Positions 1 through 10,231 of a stretch of DNA of 64,000 nt are shown here, piece after piece; the first letter of the stretch is position 1, and each line of letters starts with the position of its first letter. Under the pieces are notes generated by a model. It was not told where the DNA came from. It saw only the letters and a program-made list of their open reading frames with translations, and ran no database searches. This stretch comes from Streptomyces coelicoflavus. Its GTDB lineage: Bacteria > Actinomycetota > Actinomycetes > Streptomycetales > Streptomycetaceae. The stretch is from the NCBI RefSeq assembly GCF_003112555.1, contig NZ_BEWB01000018.1, forward strand, positions 113,058-177,057. The letters are read 5' to 3'. The position numbers were made by a program, and so were the translations under genes.

Positions 1-1137
1 ATCTTCGAGCGCCTGGGCCTCGACTACCGCATCGTCGCGGCCACCGCCGGCGCCATGGGCGGCTCCAAGTCGGAGGAGTTCCTGGCCCCCGCGGAGGCCG
101 GCGAGGACACCTTCGCGGACTGCCCGAACTGCGACTACGCCGCCAACACCGAGGCGATCACCCACGCCCTCACCCCGGTGGACGCGACCGGCGTCCCGGC
201 CGCCGAGGACATCCCCACCCCCGACACCCCCACGATCGAGACCCTGGCCGCCTCTCTCGGCGTACCGGCCTCGGCCACCCTCAAGAACCTCCTCGTCAAG
301 GTGGACGGCGAGATCGTCGCCGTGGGCGTCCCCGGCGACCGCGAGGTCGACACGGACAAGGTCGAGGCGCACTTCGCCCCGGCCGCCGTCGAGCTGGTCA
401 CCGCCGAGGACTTCGTCGGCCGCCCCGACCTGGTCCGCGGCTACGTCGGCCCGCAGGGACTGGGCGAGAAGGTCACGTACATCGCCGACCCCCGCGTCGC
501 GCCGGGCACCGCGTGGATCACGGGCGCCAACAAGGCCGACACCCACGCCAAGAACGTCGTGGCGGGCCGCGACTTCGAGGTCGACGCCTACGTCGACGTG
601 GTCGTGGTCCGCGAGGGCGACCCCTGCCCGAAGTGCGGCACGGGCCTGAAGCTGGACCGCGCCATCGAGATCGGCCACATCTTCCAGCTGGGGCGCAAGT
701 ACGCGGACGCCCTCAAGCTCGACGTCCTCGGCCAGAACGGCAAGCCGGCCCGCGTCACCATGGGCTCCTACGGCATCGGCGTCTCCCGCGCGGTGGCGGC
801 GCTCGCCGAGCAGCACGCCGACGACAAGGGCCTCGTCTGGTCCAAGGAGGTCGCCCCGGCCGACGTCCACGTCGTCGCCGCGGGCAAGGCGCTGCAGACC
901 GAGCTGGCCCTGGAGGTCTCCGACAAGCTGGCCGCGGCCGGCGTCCGCGTCCTGGTGGACGACCGCGCGGGGGTCTCTCCCGGCGTGAAGTTCACCGACG
1001 CGGAACTCATCGGCGTCCCCCAGATCCTGGTGGCCGGCCGCCGCTCCGCAGAGGGCGTCGTCGAACTGAAGGACCGCCGCACGGGCGAACGCGAGGAAGT
1101 GACGGTCGAGGAGGCCATCACCCGCCTCACCAACTGA
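1..1137 (+). CDS. proS: Proline--tRNA ligase, C-terminal part (5' end outside window)
   Basis: Charges tRNA-Pro with proline in the cytoplasm. The reading frame is open from the first base, so the N-terminal catalytic motifs lie upstream of the window. Visible are a CPNC zinc-like pair near residue 42, then a YbaK-type editing insertion (LAASLGVPASATLKNLLVK through ITGANKADTHAKNVVAGRD) typical of the bacterial long ProRS, then class II motif 3 (GSYGIGVSRAVAALAEQ), and a C-terminal anticodon-binding domain ending in EEAITRLTN. The internal ATG at 55 is not the true start. An 8-bp stem hairpin follows the stop within 35 bases, suggesting transcription ends here. Confidence 0.95.
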   Translation: MFERLGLDYRIVAATAGAMGGSKSEEFLAPAEAGEDTFADCPNCDYAANTEAITHALTPVDATGVPAAEDIPTPDTPTIETLAASLGVPASATLKNLLVKVDGEIVAVGVPGDREVDTDKVEAHFAPAAVELVTAEDFVGRPDLVRGYVGPQGLGEKVTYIADPRVAPGTAWITGANKADTHAKNVVAGRDFEVDAYVDVVVVREGDPCPKCGTGLKLDRAIEIGHIFQLGRKYADALKLDVLGQNGKPARVTMGSYGIGVSRAVAALAEQHADDKGLVWSKEVAPADVHVVAAGKALQTELALEVSDKLAAAGVRVLVDDRAGVSPGVKFTDAELIGVPQILVAGRRSAEGVVELKDRRTGEREEVTVEEAITRLTN

Positions 1138-1653
1138 CCGGCACCGCGTTCCCCCGGGCGCGGGCCCGGGGTGACGCGGCCCGGCGGGGTGCCGCCGCGC
1201 CCACCCACGACTGCCCGCAGCGGCGGGGCAGCGTGGCGACTGCACGCGCACCGGCGAGGGCGAGAGAGCCGCACACGGCGGGGCGGGGCACCCAGGTGAG
1301 GCGGCCGGCAGGCGCGTACGGCGAGCAGGGACGTGTCGGGGGGTGTCCGCCCGCAGCGGATGGCGCGTCAACGCCCCGCGCCTCTTCAAGCAACCGATTC
1401 CGCGCCGTTCCGAGGACGGACACCCCCCGGCGCGGCCCGACCCCCGGACAACGCACCGCGCTACGCGCACCCCCACAACCCGCGCAGGCGCCGCAGGCAC
1501 CCGCGCCACCGCCGCAGGCACCCGCGCCACCGCCGCAGGCACCGGCCCCACCGCCGCAGGCACCCGCGCAGGCCGCCGCAGGCATCCCGCGCCACCGTCG
1601 GAGACATCTCGCGCCACCGTCGGAGACATCTCGCGCCACCGTCGGAGGCCCCG
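1138..1653. repeat. Non-coding gap with two adjoining tandem repeat arrays
   Basis: This 516-base gap between proS and the convergent kinase-like gene holds no credible gene. It contains about 3.5 copies of a 21-bp unit (CCGCAGGCACCCGCGCCACC plus G) starting at 1491, then three copies of a 22-bp unit (GCGCCACCGTCGGAGACATC plus TC) starting at 1589, 1611 and 1633, the last one partial. All long frames through it are low-complexity Pro/Arg or Gly/Ala and have no family resemblance. Confidence 0.7.
1152..1171 (+). terminator. Hairpin after proS
   Basis: CCCCGGGC and GCCCGGGG form a perfect 8-bp stem with a 4-base loop, 14 bases after the proS stop. There is no T-run, as is usual in Streptomyces. 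It is a likely terminator, judged only from position and symmetry. Confidence 0.45.
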
Positions 1654-2553
1654 TCACAACCAGCCCGCGAACTCCAGCAACAGCTCCGCGTCCTGCTCTC
1701 GCCCCACCCGCCGGGCCCGCACCCCCGACTCCACCGCCCGGAACAGCGTCCAGCCGCGCAGCCGCTCCTGATCGACCTCCAGCGACTCCGCGAGCCGCTT
1801 GATCCGCCGCCGCGTGGTCGACGCCCCCGACGGCTGGGCGATCAGATCCTCCACCCGGTCCCGCACCAGCCGCGCCAGATCGAACGCGCTCTCCCCGACC
1901 ACCGGATCGGGCCCCACCGCCAGCCACGGCATCCGGTCCCCGGCGAGCACCTTGCTCTGCCGGAACGTGCCGTGCAGCAGCCGCTCCTCCGGCGGCTCGG
2001 CCAGCAACTCCTCGCGAGCCGCGAGCGCCGCGTCGACCAGCGGCGCAACCTCCGCGTCGGCCGCCGCGCCCGCCCGCATGGCCGCCGCCTGGCGCCCGGT
2101 CCGCTGGGCCACGGTCTCGAAGGAATGAGAGGCGGGCGGCTCCACCCACAGCCGCCGCAACGTCCCCGCCGCCTCCAGCAACGCCTTCGCCTCCGGCAAC
2201 GACCGCACCGACACGTCCGGATGCAGCCGCTCGAGCAGCAGCACGCCCTCCTCGTCGGCCGCCTCGCGCACCTGCACGGCGCCCAGCCCGCCCCAGTGCG
2301 CGAGCGCGGCCCGCTCACTCTCCGGACGCGCCCGGGGAGGGGCGAGCTTCAGCACCGCAGGCGCCCCCTCGGCCCCGCGCACCAGCACCACCAGGCTGCT
2401 GCGCCCGCCGGGCACCTGCACCCGCTCAACGGTCAGCCCCCGCACCGCCACGGCCCGCTCCGCCGCTTCGGGCAGCTTCGCCAACCAGCTGTCACCGTCC
2501 GGCGCCGTCTCGCCGAGCGCCCTGATCAAACGCCGCGGCGGTTCGAATGCCAT
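1654..2553 (-). CDS. Aminoglycoside-phosphotransferase-fold protein, probable pseudokinase
   Basis: A 299-residue protein with the layout of the APH / streptomycin 6-kinase family. The N-lobe contains VVLVRGAEGAPAVLKLAPP (possible nucleotide-lobe Lys), and the C-lobe has the catalytic-loop region LLHGTFRQSKVLAGD followed by PWLAVGPDPVVGESAFDLA. Active members carry HGDxxxxN and a D in DPKP. Here the Brenner loop reads HGTFRQSK and the metal-binding Asp is Gly, so phosphotransfer looks lost. It is the last gene of a short reverse-strand group with the ferritin-like and lipoprotein genes. Function is unknown, and resistance should not be inferred. Confidence 0.75.
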   Translation of the reverse strand: MAFEPPRRLIRALGETAPDGDSWLAKLPEAAERAVAVRGLTVERVQVPGGRSSLVVLVRGAEGAPAVLKLAPPRARPESERAALAHWGGLGAVQVREAADEEGVLLLERLHPDVSVRSLPEAKALLEAAGTLRRLWVEPPASHSFETVAQRTGRQAAAMRAGAAADAEVAPLVDAALAAREELLAEPPEERLLHGTFRQSKVLAGDRMPWLAVGPDPVVGESAFDLARLVRDRVEDLIAQPSGASTTRRRIKRLAESLEVDQERLRGWTLFRAVESGVRARRVGREQDAELLLEFAGWL

Positions 2554-2592
2554 GCGCGAGCCGTTCCCTTCCCGTACGGAAAGCCGTACGCG

Positions 2593-3114
2593 TTACGCAG
2601 TCGGTGAAGCCGTCGCCGACGGGGCCGCCGGCCCCGTCGCCGTGTCGGAGGCATCCGGAGCGGGACCCCGCCCGGTCGGCGTGCCGGCCCGCTCGGCGAG
2701 CCCAGGGAAGGCTACGCTCCCGCCCCGCCAGCGCGCCGCGCGGACCGCGGCCTCCCGCAGCGCACCGGCCGCCGTGGCCCGCAGGTCGCCCTCGGCCGCC
2801 CGCACCAGGTCGGAGTAGACCCCGGCCACCCGGTCCTCCAGCCGGGCCGCCAGCCGTACCGCCGCCGCCGAGTCCGGCACCGAGAACGGCAGCGCGTACC
2901 CGGCCGCCGCGGCGACCGGCTCACCGCCCAGGCCCCGGACGTCACGCGCCAGCGCGTCCCGCCGCGCCCGGTGCGCGTCGTACGCCGCCCGTGCCTCGGT
3001 GCGCCGTTCCTCACCGATCCGCCCGCCGACGACCCCGTAGCCGTACACCGCCGCGTGCTCCGCCGCCAGCGCCGCCTGGACCGCGTCCAGCCGCCCGTCC
3101 TCCGCCTTGCTCAC
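2593..3114 (-). CDS. Ferritin-like (DUF4439-type) protein
   Basis: A 173-residue, mostly helical protein rich in Ala/Glu/Arg. The first half has a helical-bundle pattern (LDAVQAALAAEHAAVYGYGV, then ARAAYDAHRARRDAL) resembling actinobacterial ferritin-like DUF4439 proteins. The E-A-A-VYGYG helix is the usual family signature. Its start overlaps the end of the upstream lipoprotein gene by 4 bases (ATGA), so the two are translationally coupled. The C-terminal 25 residues are low-complexity. Metal binding is possible but not shown. Confidence 0.7.
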   Translation of the reverse strand: MSKAEDGRLDAVQAALAAEHAAVYGYGVVGGRIGEERRTEARAAYDAHRARRDALARDVRGLGGEPVAAAAGYALPFSVPDSAAAVRLAARLEDRVAGVYSDLVRAAEGDLRATAAGALREAAVRAARWRGGSVAFPGLAERAGTPTGRGPAPDASDTATGPAAPSATASPTA

Positions 3115-3695
3115 CCGTCACCCTCCGTCAGCAGAAACACGTGGGCCGCCCCGGCCGCCGCGACCGAGGCCAGCAGCCGCGCCGTCTCACCCGGCACGTC
3201 GAGCAGCGCCCCGGCCCGCCGGTCGGCCAGCTTCCGCTCGGCGTCGGCGAGCATGCCCAGGGCGCCCTTCTCGTCCGCGGGCACGGCACCGGCGTCACGG
3301 GCCGCCGGACCGGCGGCCCGAGCGGAGACCGAGGGCGAGACCGAAGCAGACGCGGCCGGCGACGCTGCCGACGACGCGGCAGACGACGCCCCGGGCGAGG
3401 CCACCCGCTCACCACCGAACGCCTCCGCGTGCCGTACGACCTCCTCCCGCAGCGGCCCCAGCCGCTCCGCCAGCCCCGGATGGGCCGCGATCACCGCCGC
3501 GTACCGCCCGGCCAGGGCCTCGCTGTCCCGGGCCGCACGCGCGCGTGCCCGGTCGGCGGCCGACGGGCCGGTCCCGGAGGCGTCGGAGTCCGACCCCCCG
3601 GTACAACCGACGAGAAGGGCGGCCCCGGCGGCCGACGCGAGCAGGCTCCTTCTGCGCGGCCCCCGGAGCGGGCGCGGCGATGGGGGAAGCGACAC
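3111..3695 (-). CDS. Exported lipoprotein of unknown function
   Basis: The GTG start at 3695 is preferred because GAGGA lies about 8 bases upstream and the encoded N-terminus then fits a signal peptide. An arginine-rich n-region (GPRRRSLL) precedes a hydrophobic stretch ending in the lipobox LVGC. The RRRSLL context also suits Tat export. The frame stays open upstream to 3830, so a longer start cannot be ruled out. The mature part is Ala/Arg-rich and helical with a low-complexity Ala/Ser linker. It is coupled to the ferritin-like gene and diverges from rimP. Confidence 0.7.
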   Translation of the reverse strand: MSLPPSPRPLRGPRRRSLLASAAGAALLVGCTGGSDSDASGTGPSAADRARARAARDSEALAGRYAAVIAAHPGLAERLGPLREEVVRHAEAFGGERVASPGASSAASSAASPAASASVSPSVSARAAGPAARDAGAVPADEKGALGMLADAERKLADRRAGALLDVPGETARLLASVAAAGAAHVFLLTEGDG

Positions 3696-4007
3696 GGCAG
3701 ACGTCCTCGACAGGCTCGTACGGAAGCGGAGGCAAAGCGACGGCAGAGCGGCGGGCGACGCGTCGGGAACCCGCGGTGCGGCCTGCGGCCCGCCCGTGAT
3801 CACGGTACCCGTGCCCCGCCCGGGCACCACTCATCGGCAGCACCACGCCCCCGAACCCGACCCCCCGAACCCGACCCGCGAACTCGACCCGCCCTCCGAT
3901 CCGGCCCACCGGACGGGGTGGACGGCAACACCCCCCGCGACCGGATACCCTTTGACCAGACACGCGCACCGTCCCACAACAGCACACGCGGCCGAGGAGT
4001 CACCCGG
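3696..4007. promoter_or_regulatory. Divergent intergenic region, lipoprotein operon / rimP
   Basis: This 312-base region must hold promoters for the rimP-nusA cluster and the opposite lipoprotein operon. A GGATACCC-TTTGACC segment near 3945-3958 is the only AT-leaning, promoter-like patch. I could not assign convincing -35/-10 pairs. No gene was seen. Confidence 0.4.
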
Positions 4008-4553
4008 ATGAGCACCACCCAGAGCGAGAGGCTGCGAGAGCTGCTGGAGCCGCTCGTCGCCTCCCAGGGACTGGACCTCGAAGAGATCGCGGTGGACTCG
4101 GTCGGCCGCAGGCGTGTACTGAGCGTGGTCGTCGACTCCGAAACCGGAGCGGACCTGGACCGCATCGCCGATGTGAGCCGCGTGCTCTCGGCGAAGCTCG
4201 ACGAGACCGACGCGATGGGCGAGGGCGAGTACACCCTCGAGGTCGGCACCCCGGGCGCGGAGCGCTCGCTCACCCAGCACCGCCACTACGTGCGCGCCAC
4301 GGACCGCCTGGTCCGGTTCCAGCTGCACGAGGGCGGCGAGCTGGTCGCCCGCATCCTCGCCGTGGACGAGGACGGACTCGACCTCGAAGTACCAGGAGTG
4401 AAGGGCCGCAGGCCCACCACCCGCAGACTGCCCTTCGGCGACATCGACAAGGCACGCGTCCAGGTCGAGTTCAACCGCAAGGACACCAAGAGCACCGAGA
4501 ACACCGAGCACACCGACAACACCGACAACAAGACGGAAGAGGAGGAGGCGTAG
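4008..4553 (+). CDS. rimP: Ribosome maturation factor RimP
   Basis: A 181-residue protein for 30S subunit maturation. The ATG at 4008 (MSTTQSERLRELLEPLV) starts the recognisable family N-terminus. The family core is clear: LDLEEIAVDSVGRRRVLSVV, then the DLDRIADVSRVLSAKLDE segment, and the signature YTLEVGTPGAERSL, followed by an SH3-like C-terminal domain. The last 25 residues are a Thr/Asn/Glu-rich tail (TENTEHTDNTDNKTEEEEA), longer than the usual family C-terminus. The tail's GAGGAGGAGG also serves as ribosome binding site for nusA, whose start lies 2 bases beyond the stop. Confidence 0.95.
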   Translation: MSTTQSERLRELLEPLVASQGLDLEEIAVDSVGRRRVLSVVVDSETGADLDRIADVSRVLSAKLDETDAMGEGEYTLEVGTPGAERSLTQHRHYVRATDRLVRFQLHEGGELVARILAVDEDGLDLEVPGVKGRRPTTRRLPFGDIDKARVQVEFNRKDTKSTENTEHTDNTDNKTEEEEA

Positions 4554-4555
4554 CC

Positions 4556-5578
4556 GTGGACATCGACATGAGCGCCCTGCGGGGCTTGGTACGGGAGAAG
4601 GAGATCTCCTTCGACCTGCTGGTCGAAGCGATCGAGTCGGCCCTCCTCATCGCCTACCACCGCACCGAGGGAAGCCGCCGGCACGCGCGCGTGGAGCTCG
4701 ACCGGAACACCGGACACGTGACCGTGTGGGCGAAGGAGGACCCCGACGACCTCGAGGAGGGCCAGGCGGCCCGCGAGTTCGACGACACCCCGTCCGACTT
4801 CGGCCGTATCGCCGCCACCACCGCCAAGCAGGTCATCCTGCAGCGGCTGCGCGACGCCGAGGACGACGCGACGCTCGGCGAGTACGCCGGACGTGAGGGC
4901 GACATCGTCACCGGCGTGGTCCAGCAGGGCCGCGACCCGAAGAACGTGCTGGTCGACATCGGCAAGCTGGAGGCCATCCTGCCGGTGCAGGAGCAGGTGC
5001 CCGGCGAGACCTACCCGCACGGCACGCGGCTGCGGTCGTACGTCGTCCGCGTGGCCAAGGGCGTGCGCGGCCCGTCCGTGACGCTGTCCCGCACGCACCC
5101 CAACCTGGTGAAGAAGCTGTTCGCCCTCGAGGTGCCGGAGATCGCCGACGGGTCCGTCGAGATCTCCGCGATCGCCCGCGAGGCCGGCCACCGCACCAAG
5201 ATCGCCGTACGCTCCACCCGCTCGGGCCTGAACGCCAAGGGTGCCTGCATCGGCCCCATGGGCGGCCGGGTGCGCAACGTGATGGGCGAGCTGAACGGCG
5301 AGAAGATCGACATCGTCGACTGGTCGGACGACCCGGCCGAGATGGTGGCGAACGCGCTCTCCCCGGCCCGCGTCTCCAAGGTGGAGGTCGTGGACCTCGC
5401 GGCCCGCTCCGCGCGCGTGATCGTGCCCGACTACCAGCTGTCGCTGGCCATCGGCAAGGAGGGCCAGAACGCCCGGCTCGCGGCCCGGCTGACCGGCTGG
5501 CGGATCGACATCCGCCCGGACACCGAGCAGCCGGACGACCAGCGTGACGACCGGCGTGACGACCGGCCGTCCGACTAG
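4556..5578 (+). CDS. nusA: Transcription termination/antitermination factor NusA
   Basis: A 340-residue RNA-polymerase-binding factor. The order is an N-terminal RNAP-binding domain (residues 1-110), an S1 domain beginning GREGDIVTGVVQQGRDPKN, then KH1 (REAGHRTKIAVRST..GACIGPMGGRVRNV) and KH2 (VIVPDYQLSLAIGKEGQNAR). It lacks the C-terminal acidic repeats of gamma-proteobacterial NusA, as in other actinobacteria. The GTG start 2 bases after the rimP stop indicates tight coupling. The tail is an Asp/Arg repeat (DDQRDDRRDDR). Confidence 0.96.
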   Translation: MDIDMSALRGLVREKEISFDLLVEAIESALLIAYHRTEGSRRHARVELDRNTGHVTVWAKEDPDDLEEGQAAREFDDTPSDFGRIAATTAKQVILQRLRDAEDDATLGEYAGREGDIVTGVVQQGRDPKNVLVDIGKLEAILPVQEQVPGETYPHGTRLRSYVVRVAKGVRGPSVTLSRTHPNLVKKLFALEVPEIADGSVEISAIAREAGHRTKIAVRSTRSGLNAKGACIGPMGGRVRNVMGELNGEKIDIVDWSDDPAEMVANALSPARVSKVEVVDLAARSARVIVPDYQLSLAIGKEGQNARLAARLTGWRIDIRPDTEQPDDQRDDRRDDRPSD

Positions 5579-5595
5579 CCGGGGAATAGATCCAA

Positions 5596-5634
5596 GCCGC
5601 ACGCCGCTGAGATCACGACAGCTTTGCGTGCGGC
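5596..5634 (+). promoter_or_regulatory. Hairpin between nusA and ylxR
   Basis: GCCGCACGC and GCGTGCGGC form a perfect 9-bp stem around a 21-base loop, 18 bases after the nusA stop. It could be an attenuator or processing site within the nusA-infB transcript. Confidence 0.4.
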
Positions 5635-5691
5635 ACGTGTTCGATTCTTGCCCCGAAGGGGTGAGGTCGGTCCGGGGAGGTAGACTTAGCA

Positions 5692-5997
5692 GTGTCTGGC
5701 CGGACACGTACCCGAACATGCCCCGAGCGCACCTGCGTGGGGTGCCGGGAGCGAGCGGTCAAGAGCGAGCTGCTGCGCACCGTCGCGGACGAGGGTCATT
5801 GCACCCCTGATCCACGCGGTACGCTGCCCGGCCGGGGTGCGTACGTACATCCCGTCCCGGTCTGTGTCGACCAGGCAGTGCGCCGCAAGGCGTTCCCGCG
5901 GGCGCTCCGCGTCCCGGGTCCGCTCGACGTAAAGGCGTTGCGCCACTACGTCGAGCAGGCACAAGGTTGCGACAAGGCTGCTGACAGCAGCGTGTGA
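5692..5997 (+). CDS. ylxR: YlxR/RnpM family RNA-binding protein (DUF448)
   Basis: A 101-residue small basic protein. The family hallmarks are present: RTCVGCRER near residue 14, the LLRTV strand, and DPRGTLPGRGAYVHP followed by a C-terminal Arg/Lys patch (AVRRKAFPRALR). Members bind RNA, and RNase P RNA binding is reported for some Gram-positive homologues. It sits in its conserved place between nusA and infB. The GTG start at 5692 is preceded by GGGGAGG about 12 bases upstream. Confidence 0.92.
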   Translation: MSGRTRTRTCPERTCVGCRERAVKSELLRTVADEGHCTPDPRGTLPGRGAYVHPVPVCVDQAVRRKAFPRALRVPGPLDVKALRHYVEQAQGCDKAADSSV

Positions 5998-6018
5998 GCA
6001 ACATGGTAAGGAAGACAT

Positions 6019-6040
6019 GCCGCGCGAGACCCCGCGCGGC
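6019..6040 (+). promoter_or_regulatory. GC hairpin between ylxR and infB
   Basis: GCCGCGCG and CGCGCGGC form an 8-bp stem with a 6-base loop, 21 bases after the ylxR stop. It lies upstream of the mini-ORF cascade and could be a weak terminator or attenuator before infB. Confidence 0.35.
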
Positions 6041-6077
6041 TTGGTACCTCGCGAGTCGAAAGCAGGTCGAGATTGCG

Positions 6078-6120
6078 ATGAGCACTCGATGAGTACGCGA
6101 TGAGTACGCCCATGAACTAG
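6078..6120 (+). promoter_or_regulatory. Three overlapping mini-ORFs in the infB leader
   Basis: An 11-bp unit (CGATGAGTACG, first copy CGATGAGCACT) is repeated three times from 6076 to 6108. It produces three tiny ORFs: MSTR-stop (6078-6092), MSTR-stop (6089-6103) and MSTPMN-stop (6100-6120). Each stop overlaps the next start as ATGA. The last stop is 38 bases before the infB GTG. The arrangement looks like a translational-coupling or ribosome-loading leader. No mini-ORF has a clear Shine-Dalgarno of its own. Confidence 0.5.
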
Positions 6121-6124
6121 CGAC

Positions 6125-6145
6125 GGTCCGGACGCAACCCGGACC
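6125..6145 (+). promoter_or_regulatory. Hairpin just before the infB ribosome binding site
   Basis: GGTCCGG and CCGGACC form a perfect 7-bp stem with a 7-base loop. It ends 13 bases before the GTG of infB and abuts its GAGGAG ribosome binding site, so it may affect initiation. Confidence 0.4.
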
Positions 6146-6158
6146 TCAGAGGAGCGAA

Positions 6159-9236
<3,078 letters not shown>

Positions 9237-9263
9237 GTACCGCGACTTCCGGGAGTGACCGGT

Positions 9264-9307
9264 CCGGGGCCGGTCGGCGGAGCACAATATCCGTCGATCG
9301 GCCCCGG
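9264..9307 (+). terminator. Inverted repeat after infB
   Basis: CCGGGGCCG and CGGCCCCGG pair perfectly (9 bp) across a 26-base loop, 27 bases after the infB stop. It is a possible terminator or processing hairpin before the DUF503 gene. Confidence 0.35.
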
Positions 9308-9388
9308 CCGTTCGTTGTACGGTTCAGATGATCCCGCCCGTTCGCGGCGGGGCCATCGATCCCGGACCGGCGGGTGAACCGGTTTCAC

Positions 9389-9682
9389 ATGTATGTGGGG
9401 ACGCTGTCCTTCGACCTCCTCCTCGGCGACGTACATTCGCTGAAGGAGAAGCGCTCCGTCGTCCGCCCGATCGTCGCCGAACTCCAGCGGAAGTACGCGG
9501 TGAGCGCGGCGGAGGTGGAGCACATGAACCTCCATCGCCGGGCCGTCGTCGGCCTGGCCCTGGTGTCCGGCGACGCGGGCCACCTCAGCGACGTGCTCGA
9601 CCGGTGCGAACGGCTGGTGGCCGGCCGCCCCGAGGTGGAACTGCTGTCGGTGAGGCGGCGCTTCCACGGCGACGACGACTGA
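9389..9682 (+). CDS. DUF503 (YlxP-like) protein
   Basis: A 97-residue protein of the DUF503 family, found between infB and rbfA in many Gram-positives. Typical features are the opening strand MYVGTLSFDLLL, then HSLKEKRSVVRPIVAELQRK, a central variable stretch, LVSGDAGHLSDVLDRCERLV, and LLSVRRR at the end. I chose the ATG at 9389 because family members begin MYVG. A GTG 15 bases upstream (9374) is in frame, and neither has a strong ribosome binding site. Its molecular role is unknown; its position suggests a link to ribosome assembly. Confidence 0.85.
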   Translation: MYVGTLSFDLLLGDVHSLKEKRSVVRPIVAELQRKYAVSAAEVEHMNLHRRAVVGLALVSGDAGHLSDVLDRCERLVAGRPEVELLSVRRRFHGDDD

Positions 9683-9708
9683 CCAGACCGGGCAGAAGAC
9701 CGGATCGA

Positions 9709-9746
9709 CCGGATCGGGCAAGAGAAGCCGGATCGGGCAAGAGAAG
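9709..9746 (+). repeat. Perfect 19-bp tandem duplication
   Basis: CCGGATCGGGCAAGAGAAG occurs twice back to back (9709-9727 and 9728-9746), directly upstream of the rbfA ribosome binding site region. It looks like a recent slippage duplication. Confidence 0.9.
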
Positions 9747-9766
9747 AAAGAACGGGAGACGGACCA

Positions 9767-10231
9767 GTGGCCGACAACGCGCGGGCGAAAAGGCTGGCGG
9801 ACCTCATCCGAGAGGTGGTGGCCCAGAAGCTGCAGCGCGGGATCAAGGACCCGCGGCTCGGCTCGCACGTCACCATCACGGACACGCGGGTCACCGGTGA
9901 CCTGCGGGAGGCGACCGTCTTCTACACGGTCTACGGGGACGAGGAGGAGCGCAAGGCCGCCTCCGCCGGCCTGGAGAGCGCCAAGGGCATCCTGCGCTCC
10001 GAGGTCGGCAAGGCCGCGGGCGTGAAGTTCACGCCGACCCTGACCTTCGTCATGGACGCCCTGCCGGACACCGCCCGCAACATCGAGGACCTCCTCGACC
10101 GGGCGCGGCAGTCCGACGAGAAGGTGCGCGAGGCGTCCGCGGGCGCCGCGTACGCGGGCGAGGCGGACCCGTACCGCAAGCCGGGCGAGGACGACACCGA
10201 GGCCGACGAGACGGACGACACCGCTAAATGA
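9767..10231 (+). CDS. rbfA: 30S ribosome-binding factor RbfA
   Basis: A 154-residue, KH-like cold-shock ribosome maturation factor. The family sequence is clear: ARAKRLADLIREVVAQKLQR, then DPRLGSHVTITDTRVTGDLR, YYTVYG-type strand (FYTVYGDEEER), and a helix ending PTLTFVMDALPDTARNIEDLL. The tail of about 40 residues is acidic and low-complexity. The GTG start at 9767 follows GGGAGACGG. The stop overlaps the truB start by 4 bases (ATGA). Confidence 0.95.
   Translation: MADNARAKRLADLIREVVAQKLQRGIKDPRLGSHVTITDTRVTGDLREATVFYTVYGDEEERKAASAGLESAKGILRSEVGKAAGVKFTPTLTFVMDALPDTARNIEDLLDRARQSDEKVREASAGAAYAGEADPYRKPGEDDTEADETDDTAK

Noticed and set aside
1491..1647. CRISPR array
   Set aside because: The 21/22-bp units are directly abutting with no unique spacers, and there are no cas genes.
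1333..2607. Arg/Pro-rich ORF across the proS downstream repeats
   Set aside because: It is built from tandem repeats and the antisense of the kinase-like gene; no evidence for expression.
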